A stretch of DNA of 64,000 nucleotides from CAVUFH01 sp963740835 (GCA_963740835.1 CAVUFH010000007.1:496001-560000), one strand, 5' to 3'; counted from the stretch's first letter, positions 17,712 to 27,909 are shown. Program-made: numbers and translations. Notes: generated by a model not told the origin, from the letters alone.

Positions 17712-19514
17712 TCACCGGCACAGAATGAAGGCTTCGGTACCGGCTGCGAGCCCGAACCGAACCTGTAGGTCGTCGAACTGCGCGCGCAGGAGATGGCCGT
17801 AGTCGGGATGGATCGCGAGCGGAGTTCCGACGGGCCGGCCGTTCTCCAGGAGTTGGACGGTGTACTCCTGCGCGAAGAACCAGCCGTCCCGTGGCTTGCT
17901 CCACGGACCGACATACACGCCGAGCTGATCGCCTTTGCGCAACGAAACGTCAACCGGGCCGCGCTCGGTCTTGCAGTTGTCCTTCGGAGCGGGTCGGTCG
18001 AGAGCGGTGAGACCGAAACGGAGTCGGAGGGTCGGATCGTTGAAGGCGGCGGGCGAGTTGGGAGCTGGGAGCTTGCCGGCGCGCCGCGCGTCGAGCAGCC
18101 ACCCGTCCGTGATGGGGCTCCACGCCGGATCCGGCCGCGTCGAACGCGGGACCTGCTCGAGGTACTTCGAGCGCCCCAACGTGGCGATGAGCTCACGCCG
18201 ACCTTCGAAGTACGCCTTGCCAAACGGAGGGTTCGTATCGAATTGGCCGATGCCGTACGGAATGGTGGCGGCGAGCACAACGACGCCGACGGCGACGGCC
18301 GGGCGCCATCGCCGAGTGAGCGCGTCGACCGCGACGGCCAGTGCGGGCAGCGAGAAGGCCGCCACGAGATGCACGTAGCGGCTCGAGTTCCCGACATCGG
18401 GACCGATCCACCAGCGGCCGTAGCCGCTGACGAGCAGGAAGAGCACGCCCGCCAGGAGCAACGAGAACGGCATCACCGCGGCTCGGATGCGCTCGCCCCG
18501 CGGGAGCGGAAGCCACGCCACCGCGAGGCCCGCGGCGAGGATGACGCCGTAGAGCGCAGCGAGTGGAGCGCTGCCGATGGCCATGCCTCTGAACGTCGCC
18601 ACGACGCCGGTGTTCGCGAAGTGGACAATCGCTCCCCAGTCCGTCGCGCGGCCATAGGGATCCTTGATCTGATCGGGACCGATGGCCAGCCACCAGCCTG
18701 CGTAGATGACGCCCAAGGGAACCACCTGGAAAGCAGCCGGCCGCCAGCCCCGACGGATCAGCACGACCGCCCCCACCACGACGGTGAAAAGCGGTGCGAG
18801 CCCGGAGCTGAGCAGCCCCAAGAATCCGAATCCGAGCGCGAGCCAGTCGCGGCGACCGAACGGGCCGTCGTGGTCGGCGAGAAGCAGCTGCGACAGCCCG
18901 AACACGAGCGTGCCGGTGAAGCCGATCTGGAACGCCCAGACGATGTTCTCTTCACCCGGCCCGAAGAGGACGAAGACCGATGCTGCCGCCGTCGCGATCC
19001 ATGGGTTGACGTTGCAGCGGCGCATGACCGCCCGCAGCAGCACGGCGGCAGTCAGGTGCAAAACGATGACCGGGACTTGATACGGCAGGTACGACCGCAA
19101 GCCGAACAGGTTCCAGAGCACGCGGTAGGCGATGATCGGGAGCAGCTGTAGGTGCTCGTTGTGCGGATGGAGCAGATCGCCGAGACTGCCGCCGTTGCGG
19201 GTGACGAGGTAGTCCCACTCGTCGCCGTGAAACCAGAAGTAGTTGCCGAGCTTGGCGATCAGCGCCCAGGCCGCGACGACGATGAACGCGCCGAACACCA
19301 CGGCGGCCGCCCGCGCTTGGCGACGGGACGCCTCCGCGCGCTCGGGCTCCACGGCAATGGGGTCGTCGAGAGCGGAGGCAACTCCCGGCCCGGTACCCGC
19401 GATCAAGAGGTCACGCGGATCTCCGGCGGCCGCGCTTGCTGCTGGGCGAGTCGCCTCCCCATTCGCCAACCGGCGTCCTCCGTGAGCACACGAACCCTCG
19501 TGGAAAACCTGCAT
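17712..19514 (-). CDS. Polytopic GT-C-like membrane protein, family A copy 2
   Basis: The protein is about 600 residues from the ATG at 19514, which begins the shared N-terminal tail; a longer version to 19601 is possible. It matches the neighbouring copy closely in the first loop (WFHGDEWDYLVTRNGG), the motif VLFGPGEENIVWAFQ, and the order of about ten transmembrane segments, but lies on the opposite strand. The soluble C-terminal domain ends in a cysteine-bearing strand (TEAFILCR), matching the end of copy 1. Tail-to-tail placement of two related genes suggests an inverted duplication. The function is as for copy 1, probably a lipid-carrier-dependent glycosyltransferase. Confidence 0.7.
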   Translation of the reverse strand: MQVFHEGSCAHGGRRLANGEATRPAASAAAGDPRDLLIAGTGPGVASALDDPIAVEPERAEASRRQARAAAVVFGAFIVVAAWALIAKLGNYFWFHGDEWDYLVTRNGGSLGDLLHPHNEHLQLLPIIAYRVLWNLFGLRSYLPYQVPVIVLHLTAAVLLRAVMRRCNVNPWIATAAASVFVLFGPGEENIVWAFQIGFTGTLVFGLSQLLLADHDGPFGRRDWLALGFGFLGLLSSGLAPLFTVVVGAVVLIRRGWRPAAFQVVPLGVIYAGWWLAIGPDQIKDPYGRATDWGAIVHFANTGVVATFRGMAIGSAPLAALYGVILAAGLAVAWLPLPRGERIRAAVMPFSLLLAGVLFLLVSGYGRWWIGPDVGNSSRYVHLVAAFSLPALAVAVDALTRRWRPAVAVGVVVLAATIPYGIGQFDTNPPFGKAYFEGRRELIATLGRSKYLEQVPRSTRPDPAWSPITDGWLLDARRAGKLPAPNSPAAFNDPTLRLRFGLTALDRPAPKDNCKTERGPVDVSLRKGDQLGVYVGPWSKPRDGWFFAQEYTVQLLENGRPVGTPLAIHPDYGHLLRAQFDDLQVRFGLAAGTEAFILCR

Positions 19515-19706
19515 GCTCGCACACGATCGCGGCACGGTCGAGGTAGGCCCCCCGCCCATCCGCCCCGTACCGACGCTCGCCGCATCGGTCCCGGTGGCCA
19601 CGGGCCGGGACGAGCGTTCACTCGCGTTCCGCGAGAGGAGCTAGACGGAAGGCCTGGTGACAGGGCATGCTGTGACCCCAATTCGGTCAAGCGGCGGACG
19701 TTCAGG

Positions 19707-19734
19707 GAACACGCACTCTCGAACACGCACTCTC
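19707..19734 (+). repeat. 14-bp exact tandem duplication
   Basis: GAACACGCACTCTC is repeated directly (19707-19720 and 19721-19734) in the leader of the methyltransferase that starts at 19750. Confidence 0.85.
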
Positions 19735-19749
19735 GAAGAGGACGGCGTG

Positions 19750-20454
19750 ATGCAAAGCAGGGAAGCACCGTCGGTCATCGACCTCACCGGTACGGCCGAG
19801 GGCGTGCAGCAGCTGTACCGCCACCGCTTCAGCGAGCGGGACCGCCGCAAGAAGGACTTCGTCTGGCGCACCATCGTCGTCGATTTCCTGCAGAACTGGG
19901 TTGCGCCGAACGATGTCGTGCTCGACGTCGGTTGTGGGCAGGGCGAGTTCCTCAACCACGTCCGATGTCGTCGCCGCATCGGTGTCGATCAGAACGTCGA
20001 TGCGCGCCACGAGCTCTCCGCCGGAATCGAGTTCCACGCGGGTGATGTTCGCGATCTGTCCTTTCTCGACGACGAGTCGTGCGACGTCGTGTTCACCAGC
20101 AACATGCTCGAGCACCTTCGCTCGAAGGTGGACGTCGAGCGGACGCTCTCCGAGATGCGCCGCGTGCTTCGCTGCGGCGGCCACCTCATCGCGCTCGGGC
20201 CGAACCTCCGGTTCCTCGGCGGCAAGTACTGGGATTTCTGGGATCACTACACGGAGATCACCGACCGATCGCTCGTCGAGGTCCTCGAGAACCTCGACTT
20301 CGTGATCGTGGATCGATTCCCCAAGTTCCTGCCGTACACGACACGTTCGTTCCTCCCGAAGTCGGAACAGCTCGTGCGCCTCTATCTCCGCTCCCCGATC
20401 GCCTGGAAGATCATGGGGAAGCAATTCCTGATTCGTACGATACGTCCCTACTGA
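19750..20454 (+). CDS. Class I SAM-dependent methyltransferase
   Basis: This 234-residue protein shows motif I as VVLDVGCGQGEFL at about residues 55-67, then CDVVFTSNMLEHL and the VLRCGGHLIAL strand of the type 11/12 methyltransferase families. The segment RFLGGKYWDFWDHYTEITD is typical of small methyltransferases of exopolysaccharide regions. The ATG at 19750 is preferred over the adjacent GTG at 19747. The leader carries a 14-base tandem duplication. It is the first gene of a long plus-strand series that runs to 33.7 kb. The acceptor is unknown, probably a glycan or polyprenyl-linked sugar. Confidence 0.85.
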   Translation: MQSREAPSVIDLTGTAEGVQQLYRHRFSERDRRKKDFVWRTIVVDFLQNWVAPNDVVLDVGCGQGEFLNHVRCRRRIGVDQNVDARHELSAGIEFHAGDVRDLSFLDDESCDVVFTSNMLEHLRSKVDVERTLSEMRRVLRCGGHLIALGPNLRFLGGKYWDFWDHYTEITDRSLVEVLENLDFVIVDRFPKFLPYTTRSFLPKSEQLVRLYLRSPIAWKIMGKQFLIRTIRPY

Positions 20455-20493
20455 GATCATGCTGCCGGGAGCGACTGCGCGCGCTGACGCGCC

Positions 20494-20519
20494 GCGATGC
20501 CGCGTTGCGATGCCGCGTT
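20494..20519 (+). repeat. 13-bp exact tandem duplication
   Basis: GCGATGCCGCGTT is repeated directly (20494-20506 and 20507-20519) in the leader of the membrane protein starting at 20554. Confidence 0.85.
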
Positions 20520-20553
20520 GAATGACCTCGGTGCGCCGATCAGACTCGGGGGA

Positions 20554-22144
20554 ATGGGACCAGCTGCGGTACGGGCGTCGACGACCGCGGTCGAGCCGGA
20601 TCGCACTCGACGAACGCCCGGATGGCTGCCTGACACGCTCATCGCTTCACTGCTCGGGCTGGTCGCCTTCGTGGTACGGCTGAACCTGCCGAGTGACGGC
20701 CTGTTCCACGACGACGCGTGGCAGGTGCTGGCCGTCAGCCGCGGTGGCCCGTCCGACTTCCCGATGGTCGGGCAGATGCAACCGGGTTACACGCTCGGCC
20801 TGATGCTGTGGGAGCGCATCTTCGGCAGCGGCACAGTCAGCATGATCGCTCCCGCACTCATCGCAGGAGCGTTGGGGCCTCCCGCGCTGTACCTCGTCCT
20901 CAGGCACCTCGGATTCGCCCGATCGATTTCGTTGCTGCTGGGCGCGGCCCTGACAGCAGCCTCGACCCACATCGTGTTCTCGGATCGGGTCAAGACCTAC
21001 ACGGGCGACGTCCTCGTCGTCCTCGTGCTGGTCGTGCTGGTCCCCCATCTCGCGACACGACGCTGGACGCGAGCTACCGGTGTTACCTGGTTCCTCGCGG
21101 CAGTTGCGATCGCGACGTACAGCCCGTTCGCGCTCCTGAGCGTCGTCGCGGCAGGCATCGTCCTCGCGTCGCACCCGAACCATGACCGCGCCGTACGCCT
21201 TGCCTCCACCGGTGCTCAGCTCGCGTCGTGCGCGCTCTTGGCCCTTGTCGAGATGCGTACGTACAGCTCACGAGCGCTCCGAGGTTTCTGGAGCGGGAAA
21301 GACGCGTTCATCCACATCACCGCGAATCCCCTCGAGGTGATCCGGGACGTGCTGCGCCATTCGTTGCGTGTCGTCGCGGTCTTTCCGGCGGGCGGAAGCT
21401 GGTGGCAACCGGTTGCCCTCGTCGTCGCGATCATCGGTGTCGTTCTCATGGCAACGCGCGGACGACAGGTCGTGCTCGGACGTTTTCTCTTCCTCCTCGC
21501 ACTGTTCGCCGTGCTCGGCGCGTTGGTCCACCGCGTGCCGTTCGGTGCGCGACTTTCGGGTGATGGCGGACGAGTAGCACTCTGGCTGATACCCGTCGTC
21601 GCAGTGGGGATCGCCGCCGTTCTCGCGCGTGCTCGGGGCGCGCTGCCCGATGGCCGCGGCCGCGCAGCATTCGACGCGGTCGCGGTGGTCGTGACGATCG
21701 CGACGCTCGCGAGCGTGATCGGAGCCAGCTACGAGTACCCGAACGAGGGCGCACGCGGCGCGAGCCGCGCCGTCATGGCCGAGCTCGGGCCGCGCGACGC
21801 CGTGTGGATCACGCGCTCGGCCTTCTTTCCGTTCGCTCTGCAATCCGGCGCACCGGTACGACTCCGCCGCGACACCCGATCGAATTGTGGGCTTCCTTCC
21901 CGAATTCACCGACCCGCGTTTCCACCTCGTCGACTTCGGCACGACGACATCGGACCTCGTGGGCTCGCTGACGCATGCTGACCGCGTGTACGTCGTCAAT
22001 GCCGGTGGCCTGGGGAGCCCGCGCTACGCCGCGTATCTGGCAAGGCTGGGCTTCACGTTGACGTACGAGGGCTTCGTCCACGAGCGCACCGAACAACTCG
22101 GCCACGCGCACATCGACCAGTGGCGGCGGCGTCCCGCGGATTGA
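20554..22144 (+). CDS. Polytopic GT-C-like membrane protein, family B copy 1 (one frameshift)
   Basis: The main frame runs from the ATG at 20554, preceded by GGGGGA, to about 21870; the last 85 or so residues continue in the next frame to 22144. Removing one base near 21868-21880 gives 529 residues, close to the paralogue at 43460-45116. The first loop holds GLFHDDAWQVLAV, with the acidic pair expected of GT-C enzymes, and a family motif DRVKTYTGDVLVVLVLVV. About ten hydrophobic segments are seen. The C-terminal part (VGFLPEFTDPRFHLVDFG) aligns with the paralogue, confirming that the two frames belong together. It is probably a glycosyltransferase using a lipid-linked sugar. Confidence 0.65.
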
Positions 22145-22167
22145 AGACAACCCGAATCCGAGTGAAG

Positions 22168-23775
22168 ATGCTCCGCGTGTCAGCGACCCCAACCGCCGTT
22201 CGATCGACAACGTCGACGCAACAGTCCGCCCGATCGCGGAGTCTCAGCGATCCCCGCATCGTGCTGCCCGCAGTCATCGCGGCCGGCGTCGCCGGCATCC
22301 TTCTTGCGGTCACCCGGTATGGGATCGGCCTCACTCCGGACTCCGTCGTCTACGTGACGGGCGCGCGGCGCATCGCGGACGGTCACGGCTATACCAACAT
22401 CGACGGTCGCGCCATCAGCTCCTGGCCACCCGGATACTCGTTCGTGCTCTCGCTCGGTGAACATCTCGGAATCGACGCCCTCGACGGGGCGGTCATCGTG
22501 AGCCTGATCGGCCTCGCCGCGACCGTCGGGCTGTCCTATCTGCTGCTCCGGCGCCACGTACATTCACCCGCGATCCGCGCCGCCGGAACGCTGGTTGTCG
22601 GATGTTCGGCGGTATTGCTCGAGATCTCGTCGAAGGCGCTCAGTGAACACGTCTTCGTTCCTGTCCTCCTCCTCTTCATCCTCGTGTGCGAAGAGCTCCT
22701 CGCCCGACCGACCGACGGGCGTCTCTTCGTCGCCGCCGTGTTGCTCGCGTGGGCTGCGTTCTATCTGCGATATGCCGGTGTGGTCACGGTCGCGATCGGC
22801 GCACTGATCCTCCTCATCGGTGGGTGGAGACGAAGTGCCGGCACCGCAATCGTGCGCGCCACGGCGTTTACCGTGCTCGCCGCGAGCGCGCCGATCTTGT
22901 GGATGCACAGGAACGTGGATGCCGGCGCCAACGCGATGGGCCCTCGAGCCGAGGCGTCGGAAACGCTCGTGGGGAACGTTCGGCGCGTGGCCAACGAGTT
23001 TTCTCAGTGGGTCGGCACACAACTCGCGCCGCCGCCTGTCCGTGCCCTCGTGCTCGGCGTTGTGATCGTCGCGCTGGCGGTGCTCTTCCTGGCCCTGGTC
23101 CGCAAACCTTCAAACGTGCCAAGCGACTGGCGGTCGATGGTTCCGTTGGTGCTCGTCGTCGTGGTCTACGTCGGCTATCTCGTCGCATCGGCGTCGATCG
23201 TCGCGTTCGGTGCGATCAACACCCGTTTCCTGGTCCCGGTTTTCGTACCCGTGGTCATCCTCGGCGCGTGGACCTTCGAGCGCGTGCGCGAACGGACCAC
23301 CTCATCGGCCATCCGCTCCGCGATGACGGCAATCGCGGTCGCATGGGTCGTCGTGAACGTCGGGTGGTTCGCCGGTCGAGCGATCGGATACGCGCAGAAC
23401 GGTGCGGGCGGCTACGCATCAGAACGGTGGCACCACTCCGCGCTGATGCAGGACGTCAAACGAGTCGACCTGTCGAAGCACAGCTACAGCAATGACGCGC
23501 GCGCGGTCGCGATCTTTGCCGACAAACCGGTCACGGTCAGCGTCTCCAAAACGTTCTTCAACTCCAATTCGCAAACCGGCGACCTACCGGCGTTCGTGCG
23601 GCAGGTCGAGTGCACGAACGACGTCCAACTGATCTGGTTCGTTCCAAACGGCGCCAAGTACCTGTACTCCCTCGAGGAGCTCCGCAGGGTCGTGCGGCTC
23701 GTGCCCGTCGTCGAGCGGCAAGACGGTGTCATCTACGATGTCCGGCCCCTCGCGGGTCATCCGTGCCGTCGATGA
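22168..23775 (+). CDS. Polytopic membrane glycosyltransferase, GT39-like
   Basis: From the ATG at 22168 the protein has 535 residues; a GTG at 22120 would add 16. The first hydrophobic segment (VLPAVIAAGVAGILLAV) is followed by a loop with GIGLTPDSVVYVTGARRIADGHGY, a pattern common in actinobacterial GT-C membrane proteins. About ten further helices follow, then a soluble tail of about 120 residues. No close paralogue was found in the window. The gene starts 23 bases after the preceding stop and overlaps the start region of the four-domain fusion, so the three are likely one transcript. Confidence 0.7.
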   Translation: MLRVSATPTAVRSTTSTQQSARSRSLSDPRIVLPAVIAAGVAGILLAVTRYGIGLTPDSVVYVTGARRIADGHGYTNIDGRAISSWPPGYSFVLSLGEHLGIDALDGAVIVSLIGLAATVGLSYLLLRRHVHSPAIRAAGTLVVGCSAVLLEISSKALSEHVFVPVLLLFILVCEELLARPTDGRLFVAAVLLAWAAFYLRYAGVVTVAIGALILLIGGWRRSAGTAIVRATAFTVLAASAPILWMHRNVDAGANAMGPRAEASETLVGNVRRVANEFSQWVGTQLAPPPVRALVLGVVIVALAVLFLALVRKPSNVPSDWRSMVPLVLVVVVYVGYLVASASIVAFGAINTRFLVPVFVPVVILGAWTFERVRERTTSSAIRSAMTAIAVAWVVVNVGWFAGRAIGYAQNGAGGYASERWHHSALMQDVKRVDLSKHSYSNDARAVAIFADKPVTVSVSKTFFNSNSQTGDLPAFVRQVECTNDVQLIWFVPNGAKYLYSLEELRRVVRLVPVVERQDGVIYDVRPLAGHPCRR

Positions 23776-26700
23776 CCTGTCGAAGAGAAAAGTGGACGCG
23801 AGGCCGCGTGCGACGTGGCCAGCATTTCGGCTGCCGAACTACGGTGTTGCCTTCTTCGGCCACGGAAGGACCGTTCCGACCATGTATCCGTTCTGGGACA
23901 CCGTCGTCGCGCCGCTCATCAGCGCCTCTGGTGCAAAGCGGATCGTCGAGATCGGAGCACTGCGGGGTGAAACCACCTCGCTGATGCTCGAGGGGCTCGC
24001 GCCGGAGAGCGAGCTCCACGTCATCGATCCGCTTCCCGAGTTCGACCCGGAGCAGCACGCGCGCCGCTTTCCGGGTCGGTACGTGTTCCATCGCGATCTC
24101 AGCCTCAATGTGCTCGACCGATGCGGCGCGTTCGACGTCGCGTTGATCGACGGAGACCACAACTGGTACACGGTGTACAACGAGCTCCGTGTCCTCCGTG
24201 AGTCGGCCCGCGCGGCCGGAGAACCGATCCCGCTCCTGATCCTGCACGACGTCGGCTGGCCCTATGGACGCCGTGATCTGTACTACGAGCCGTCACAGAT
24301 CCCGGCCGAGTTTCGGCAGCCGTACAAGCGGAAGGGCATGAAGCGCGGTCACACCGAACTCCTGCGTGGCGGCGGCATGAATGCGGAGCTCTGCAACGCC
24401 GAGCACGATGGTGGCCCACGCAACGGAGTGATGACAGCCGTCGACGACTTCATGGCCGAGCACGACCGTCCGCTCCGCAGAGTGGTGCTTCCGATCTACT
24501 TCGGGCTCGCGATCGTCACGGAGGAGGACCGGCTCGATCGCAACCCGGAGTTGCGCGCGTTGCTCGACGAACTCGAGAGCGGGAAGGGCAAGGACACGCT
24601 CCTCGAGCTCTCCGAGAACATCCGTCTCGACGCCGCCACATGGGAGCAGGACGTCCTCCGGTTCCGACAAGCGCGCCATGACGGCATCGTCGAGCGGTAT
24701 CTCGATCTCCTCAAGGGTGCGTTGCTCGACGAGCACTACCTCGAGAACGAAGTACGGATCGAGTACCTCATCGGGTGCGCCGAACGTGGTCAGCCCGTCA
24801 ACCCCGACCTGCTGCGCGACCCGACGCGGTTCCTTCGTCAGGAAACGCAAAGGCTGCGACGAGAGCGCAGATCCGGCGCACACGACGGCGAACGCGACGC
24901 ACGGACGTACTTCCCGTACACAGCCATGGGCCGAAGTCGCCTCGACCACCTCGAACAAGCTTTGGGCGAGGTGATGCGCAACGGCGTCCCGGGCGACATC
25001 GCGGATTGCGGCACCGGCCGTGGGGGCGCGGCAATCTTCGCACGCGGCTTTCTCGCCGCGCACGACCTCGAGACGCGCCAGGTCTGGGTGGCCGACACGT
25101 TCCGGTCGGCGCCGGAGAGCGCGCCGACCCGAGCGTTGGCCGACGGCGGCGTCGAAGACCTCCTGAGCGACCTCAACCAGGTGCGAGAAGGTTTCGCGCA
25201 CTTCGGCCTCCTCGACGACCGGGTCCGATTCCTGCAGGGCCGCTTCGACGAGACCTTGCCCGACGCGCCGGTCGAGCACCTGGCAATCCTGCGTATCGGG
25301 AGCGGCGTGCGTGGCGCGGCCGGCGCCGTGCTCGAGAACCTCTATGACCGCGTGTCGATCGGCGGCTACGTCATCGTCGAAGACGAGGTCGAACCGGATT
25401 GTCACAAGGCGATCAATACGTTCCGCAAGCGACACGGCATCGCCGAGCCAGTCGAGCGGGTCGGATCGGTCGGATTGGCATGGCGCAAATCCGAGCCCGC
25501 GACAAAGTCACCCAAGGCGAAGGCGCACGCCGCGAACCGGGTGCCGGAGCGCCCGCCGCTGGCCCCGCCAGTGCCTCTTGCGGCGATCGACCTCTCCGTC
25601 GTCGTCGTGTTCTTCGACATGCGGCGCGAGGCGGCGCGCACCCTCCAGTCACTGACGCGGACCTACCAGCAAGGCATCGACGACCTCACGTACGAAGTGA
25701 TCGTCGTGGACAACGGCTCGCACGAGGACGAGCGCCTCGGTGACGCCTTCGTACGCGAGTTCGGACCGGAGTTCCGCTACATCGACATCGGCGCCGGCGC
25801 GCCGGCGTCCCCGACCGTCGCCCTGAACCGCGGCATTCGCGCCAGCCGCGGCAAGGCGGTCGCGCTCATGATCGACGGCGCGCACATCCTGACTCCGGGC
25901 GTCCTCCAGTTCGGAATCGTCGGACTGCGGAGCTACGAACCGGCGATCGTCGCGACACAGCAGTGGTACGTCGGTCCCGGTCAGCAGCCCGAGGCGGTCA
26001 TCGCCGGCTACAGCACCGAAGACGAGGACGAGTTGTTCCGGCAGATCGAGTGGCCACGCGACGGCTACCGCCTGTTCGAGATCGGGCACTTCATCGGTGA
26101 GCGCGATTGGCTCGACGGCATCCTCGAGAGCAACTGCCTCTTCGTTCCGCGATCCCTGTTGGAACAGGTCGGCGGATTCGATGACAGCTTCTCGATGCCG
26201 GGCGGCGGCTACGCGAACCTCGAGTTGTACGAGCGACTCGGGTCTTCTCCGGGGGTCACGTTGACGACGATCCTCGGCGAAGGATCGTTCCACCAAGTAC
26301 ACGGTGGAACGACCACCAACGACGCGGTGCGCGACGACCGTCGGAGCAAGACGTTCTCGTACGGCGAACACTACCGGCAACGGCACGGCCGGAACCTGCG
26401 CGGACCGGTCAAGGCCACCCACTACGTCGGCGCGATGTCGGCGCCCGCTTCCTGGCGAACGCGTGCACGGCGCATGTCCGCCGACTCGTTCACCGCCACT
26501 CGAGTTGTAGAAGGCCGCGACGGCGTTCCCGATCGACCCGCGCTCATCCCCGAAGAGTTGAAGACGGCGTTCATCGAGGCCTACTGGAACACACTCGCCT
26601 GGAAGGAGACGACGTGGCTCGGGCGCCCGATCGCGAAGACCCCGACCGATCTCGTCGCCTACCAAGAAGCGATTGCCCGGATACGGCCCGACTGGATCAT

Positions 26701-27172
26701 CGAAACGGGAACCCGCAACGGCGGTCGGGCGCTGTTCCTCGCGAGCATCTGCGAGCTCCTCGGACACGGCCAGGTCATCTCGATCGAACACGAGCAACCG
26801 AGCGACCTGCCGCGTCACCCACGCATCACGTACGTCTCGGGCCGGCCGCACCTCGAGGAAACCGCCGCTCGCGTCTCGAAGATCACGGGTGCGCAGCCCC
26901 GCGGGCTCGTCGTCCTCGGGTCGGACGCCGAGGTCCCGAAGACAGTCCGAGAATTCGAGCTGTACGCTCCGTTCGTTCCGGTCGGTTCGTACGTCGTGGT
27001 CGAAGACACGATCGTGAACGGCCATCCTGTTTGGCCGGGCTTCGGGCCCGGACCACACGAAGCATTGCGCCGCATCGTGGCGAACCACGGAGAGTTCGTG
27101 CAGGACGCATCGATGGAGAAGTACGGACTGACCTTCAATCCCGGTGGGTTCCTGCGGCGAGTGTCACGATGA
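23738..27172 (+). CDS. Four-domain fusion: methyltransferase, TylF-like, GT2, CmcI-like
   Basis: About 1,144 residues in one uninterrupted frame. Residues about 50-260 form a class I methyltransferase (RIVEIGALRGETTSLMLEG, VALIDGDHNWYTVYNELR). Residues about 315-590 resemble TylF/macrocin O-methyltransferase (YLDLLKGALLDE, GDIADCGTGRGGAAIFARGF, VIVEDEVEPDC). Residues about 605-900 are a GT-A family 2 domain (VVVVFFDMRREAARTLQSL, EVIVVDNGSHED). Residues about 950-1144 match the CmcI/cephalosporin-hydroxylase-like methyltransferase family (IIETGTRNGGRALFLASIC, VISIEHEQP, VVVEDTIVNGHPVWPGFG). GTG 23726 or GTG 23792 are alternative starts. It may add a sugar and O-methylate it at several positions. 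The arrangement is unusual. Confidence 0.85.
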   Translation: MSGPSRVIRAVDDLSKRKVDARPRATWPAFRLPNYGVAFFGHGRTVPTMYPFWDTVVAPLISASGAKRIVEIGALRGETTSLMLEGLAPESELHVIDPLPEFDPEQHARRFPGRYVFHRDLSLNVLDRCGAFDVALIDGDHNWYTVYNELRVLRESARAAGEPIPLLILHDVGWPYGRRDLYYEPSQIPAEFRQPYKRKGMKRGHTELLRGGGMNAELCNAEHDGGPRNGVMTAVDDFMAEHDRPLRRVVLPIYFGLAIVTEEDRLDRNPELRALLDELESGKGKDTLLELSENIRLDAATWEQDVLRFRQARHDGIVERYLDLLKGALLDEHYLENEVRIEYLIGCAERGQPVNPDLLRDPTRFLRQETQRLRRERRSGAHDGERDARTYFPYTAMGRSRLDHLEQALGEVMRNGVPGDIADCGTGRGGAAIFARGFLAAHDLETRQVWVADTFRSAPESAPTRALADGGVEDLLSDLNQVREGFAHFGLLDDRVRFLQGRFDETLPDAPVEHLAILRIGSGVRGAAGAVLENLYDRVSIGGYVIVEDEVEPDCHKAINTFRKRHGIAEPVERVGSVGLAWRKSEPATKSPKAKAHAANRVPERPPLAPPVPLAAIDLSVVVVFFDMRREAARTLQSLTRTYQQGIDDLTYEVIVVDNGSHEDERLGDAFVREFGPEFRYIDIGAGAPASPTVALNRGIRASRGKAVALMIDGAHILTPGVLQFGIVGLRSYEPAIVATQQWYVGPGQQPEAVIAGYSTEDEDELFRQIEWPRDGYRLFEIGHFIGERDWLDGILESNCLFVPRSLLEQVGGFDDSFSMPGGGYANLELYERLGSSPGVTLTTILGEGSFHQVHGGTTTNDAVRDDRRSKTFSYGEHYRQRHGRNLRGPVKATHYVGAMSAPASWRTRARRMSADSFTATRVVEGRDGVPDRPALIPEELKTAFIEAYWNTLAWKETTWLGRPIAKTPTDLVAYQEAIARIRPDWIIETGTRNGGRALFLASICELLGHGQVISIEHEQPSDLPRHPRITYVSGRPHLEETAARVSKITGAQPRGLVVLGSDAEVPKTVREFELYAPFVPVGSYVVVEDTIVNGHPVWPGFGPGPHEALRRIVANHGEFVQDASMEKYGLTFNPGGFLRRVSR

Positions 27173-27909
27173 TCGGCAGGAAGCGGCGGCGGGACGCGAT
27201 ACTGCGGTCGCGCCCGTTCTTCTTCCTTCACTTGCAGAAAACCGGCGGCACCGCGCTGTGGAAGCGCCTCAAGAATGAGTACGACGAGACCGCGATGTAC
27301 CCGGGTCCGGGCGACGGATCCTTCCCGAACAGCGTGCTCGTCGTCGACAACCTGCTCGAGCGCTGGCGAGTTCGAGGCGACGAGATCAGGGTCGTCACGG
27401 GCCACTTCCCGCTCTGCACGACGGAACTGCTCGGCGCGCAGTTCACGACGCTCACGATCCTGCGCGATCCGGTCGAGCGAACGCTTTCGGCTCTCCGCCA
27501 TTACCGCGAGAAGACACCGGCCGACAGCGAACGACCGCTCGAGGAGATCTACGAGGACTCGTTCCGCTACGAGCTGCTGCACAACCACATGGTGAAGATG
27601 CTGTCGCTCTCGGTCGACGAGATGACGGACGGCGTGTTGACACACGTCACCTACACCCCGGAGCGCCTGGCTCGCGCGAAGGAACGCCTCTCGGGCATCG
27701 ACGCGGTAGGACTCCAGGAGCATTTCGATCACTTCTGTGCCGAGCTGACGCGCCGGTTCGGCTGGAACCTCGGCCGGCCGCAGTTCGCGAACCGGACGCG
27801 CCCCGTCGAGGTCGATCGTACGTTCCGCGAACGCATCGCGGTCGACAACGCGGACGACATCGAGCTGTACGAGTTCGCGCGTGAGCGATACGCGCCGCGC
27901 GGAGCGTGA
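27169..27909 (+). CDS. Sulfotransferase family protein (twin copy 1)
   Basis: The ATG overlaps the fusion gene stop as ATGA, giving 246 residues. FFFLHLQKTGGTALW at about residues 17-31 is the PAPS 5'-phosphosulfate loop of the Sulfotransfer_2 family, and LTILRDPVERTLSALRHYR is the 3'-phosphate loop. The gene at 28498-29237 is a twin with matching motifs throughout and, once one lost base is restored, the same length. The two flank an acetyltransferase gene in one operon. Sulfation of a sugar hydroxyl is the most likely activity. Confidence 0.85.
   Translation: MIGRKRRRDAILRSRPFFFLHLQKTGGTALWKRLKNEYDETAMYPGPGDGSFPNSVLVVDNLLERWRVRGDEIRVVTGHFPLCTTELLGAQFTTLTILRDPVERTLSALRHYREKTPADSERPLEEIYEDSFRYELLHNHMVKMLSLSVDEMTDGVLTHVTYTPERLARAKERLSGIDAVGLQEHFDHFCAELTRRFGWNLGRPQFANRTRPVEVDRTFRERIAVDNADDIELYEFARERYAPRGA

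Noticed and set aside
19707..20519. CRISPR-like array from the tandem repeats
   Set aside because: There are only two copies each with no spacers; they are simple tandem duplications.
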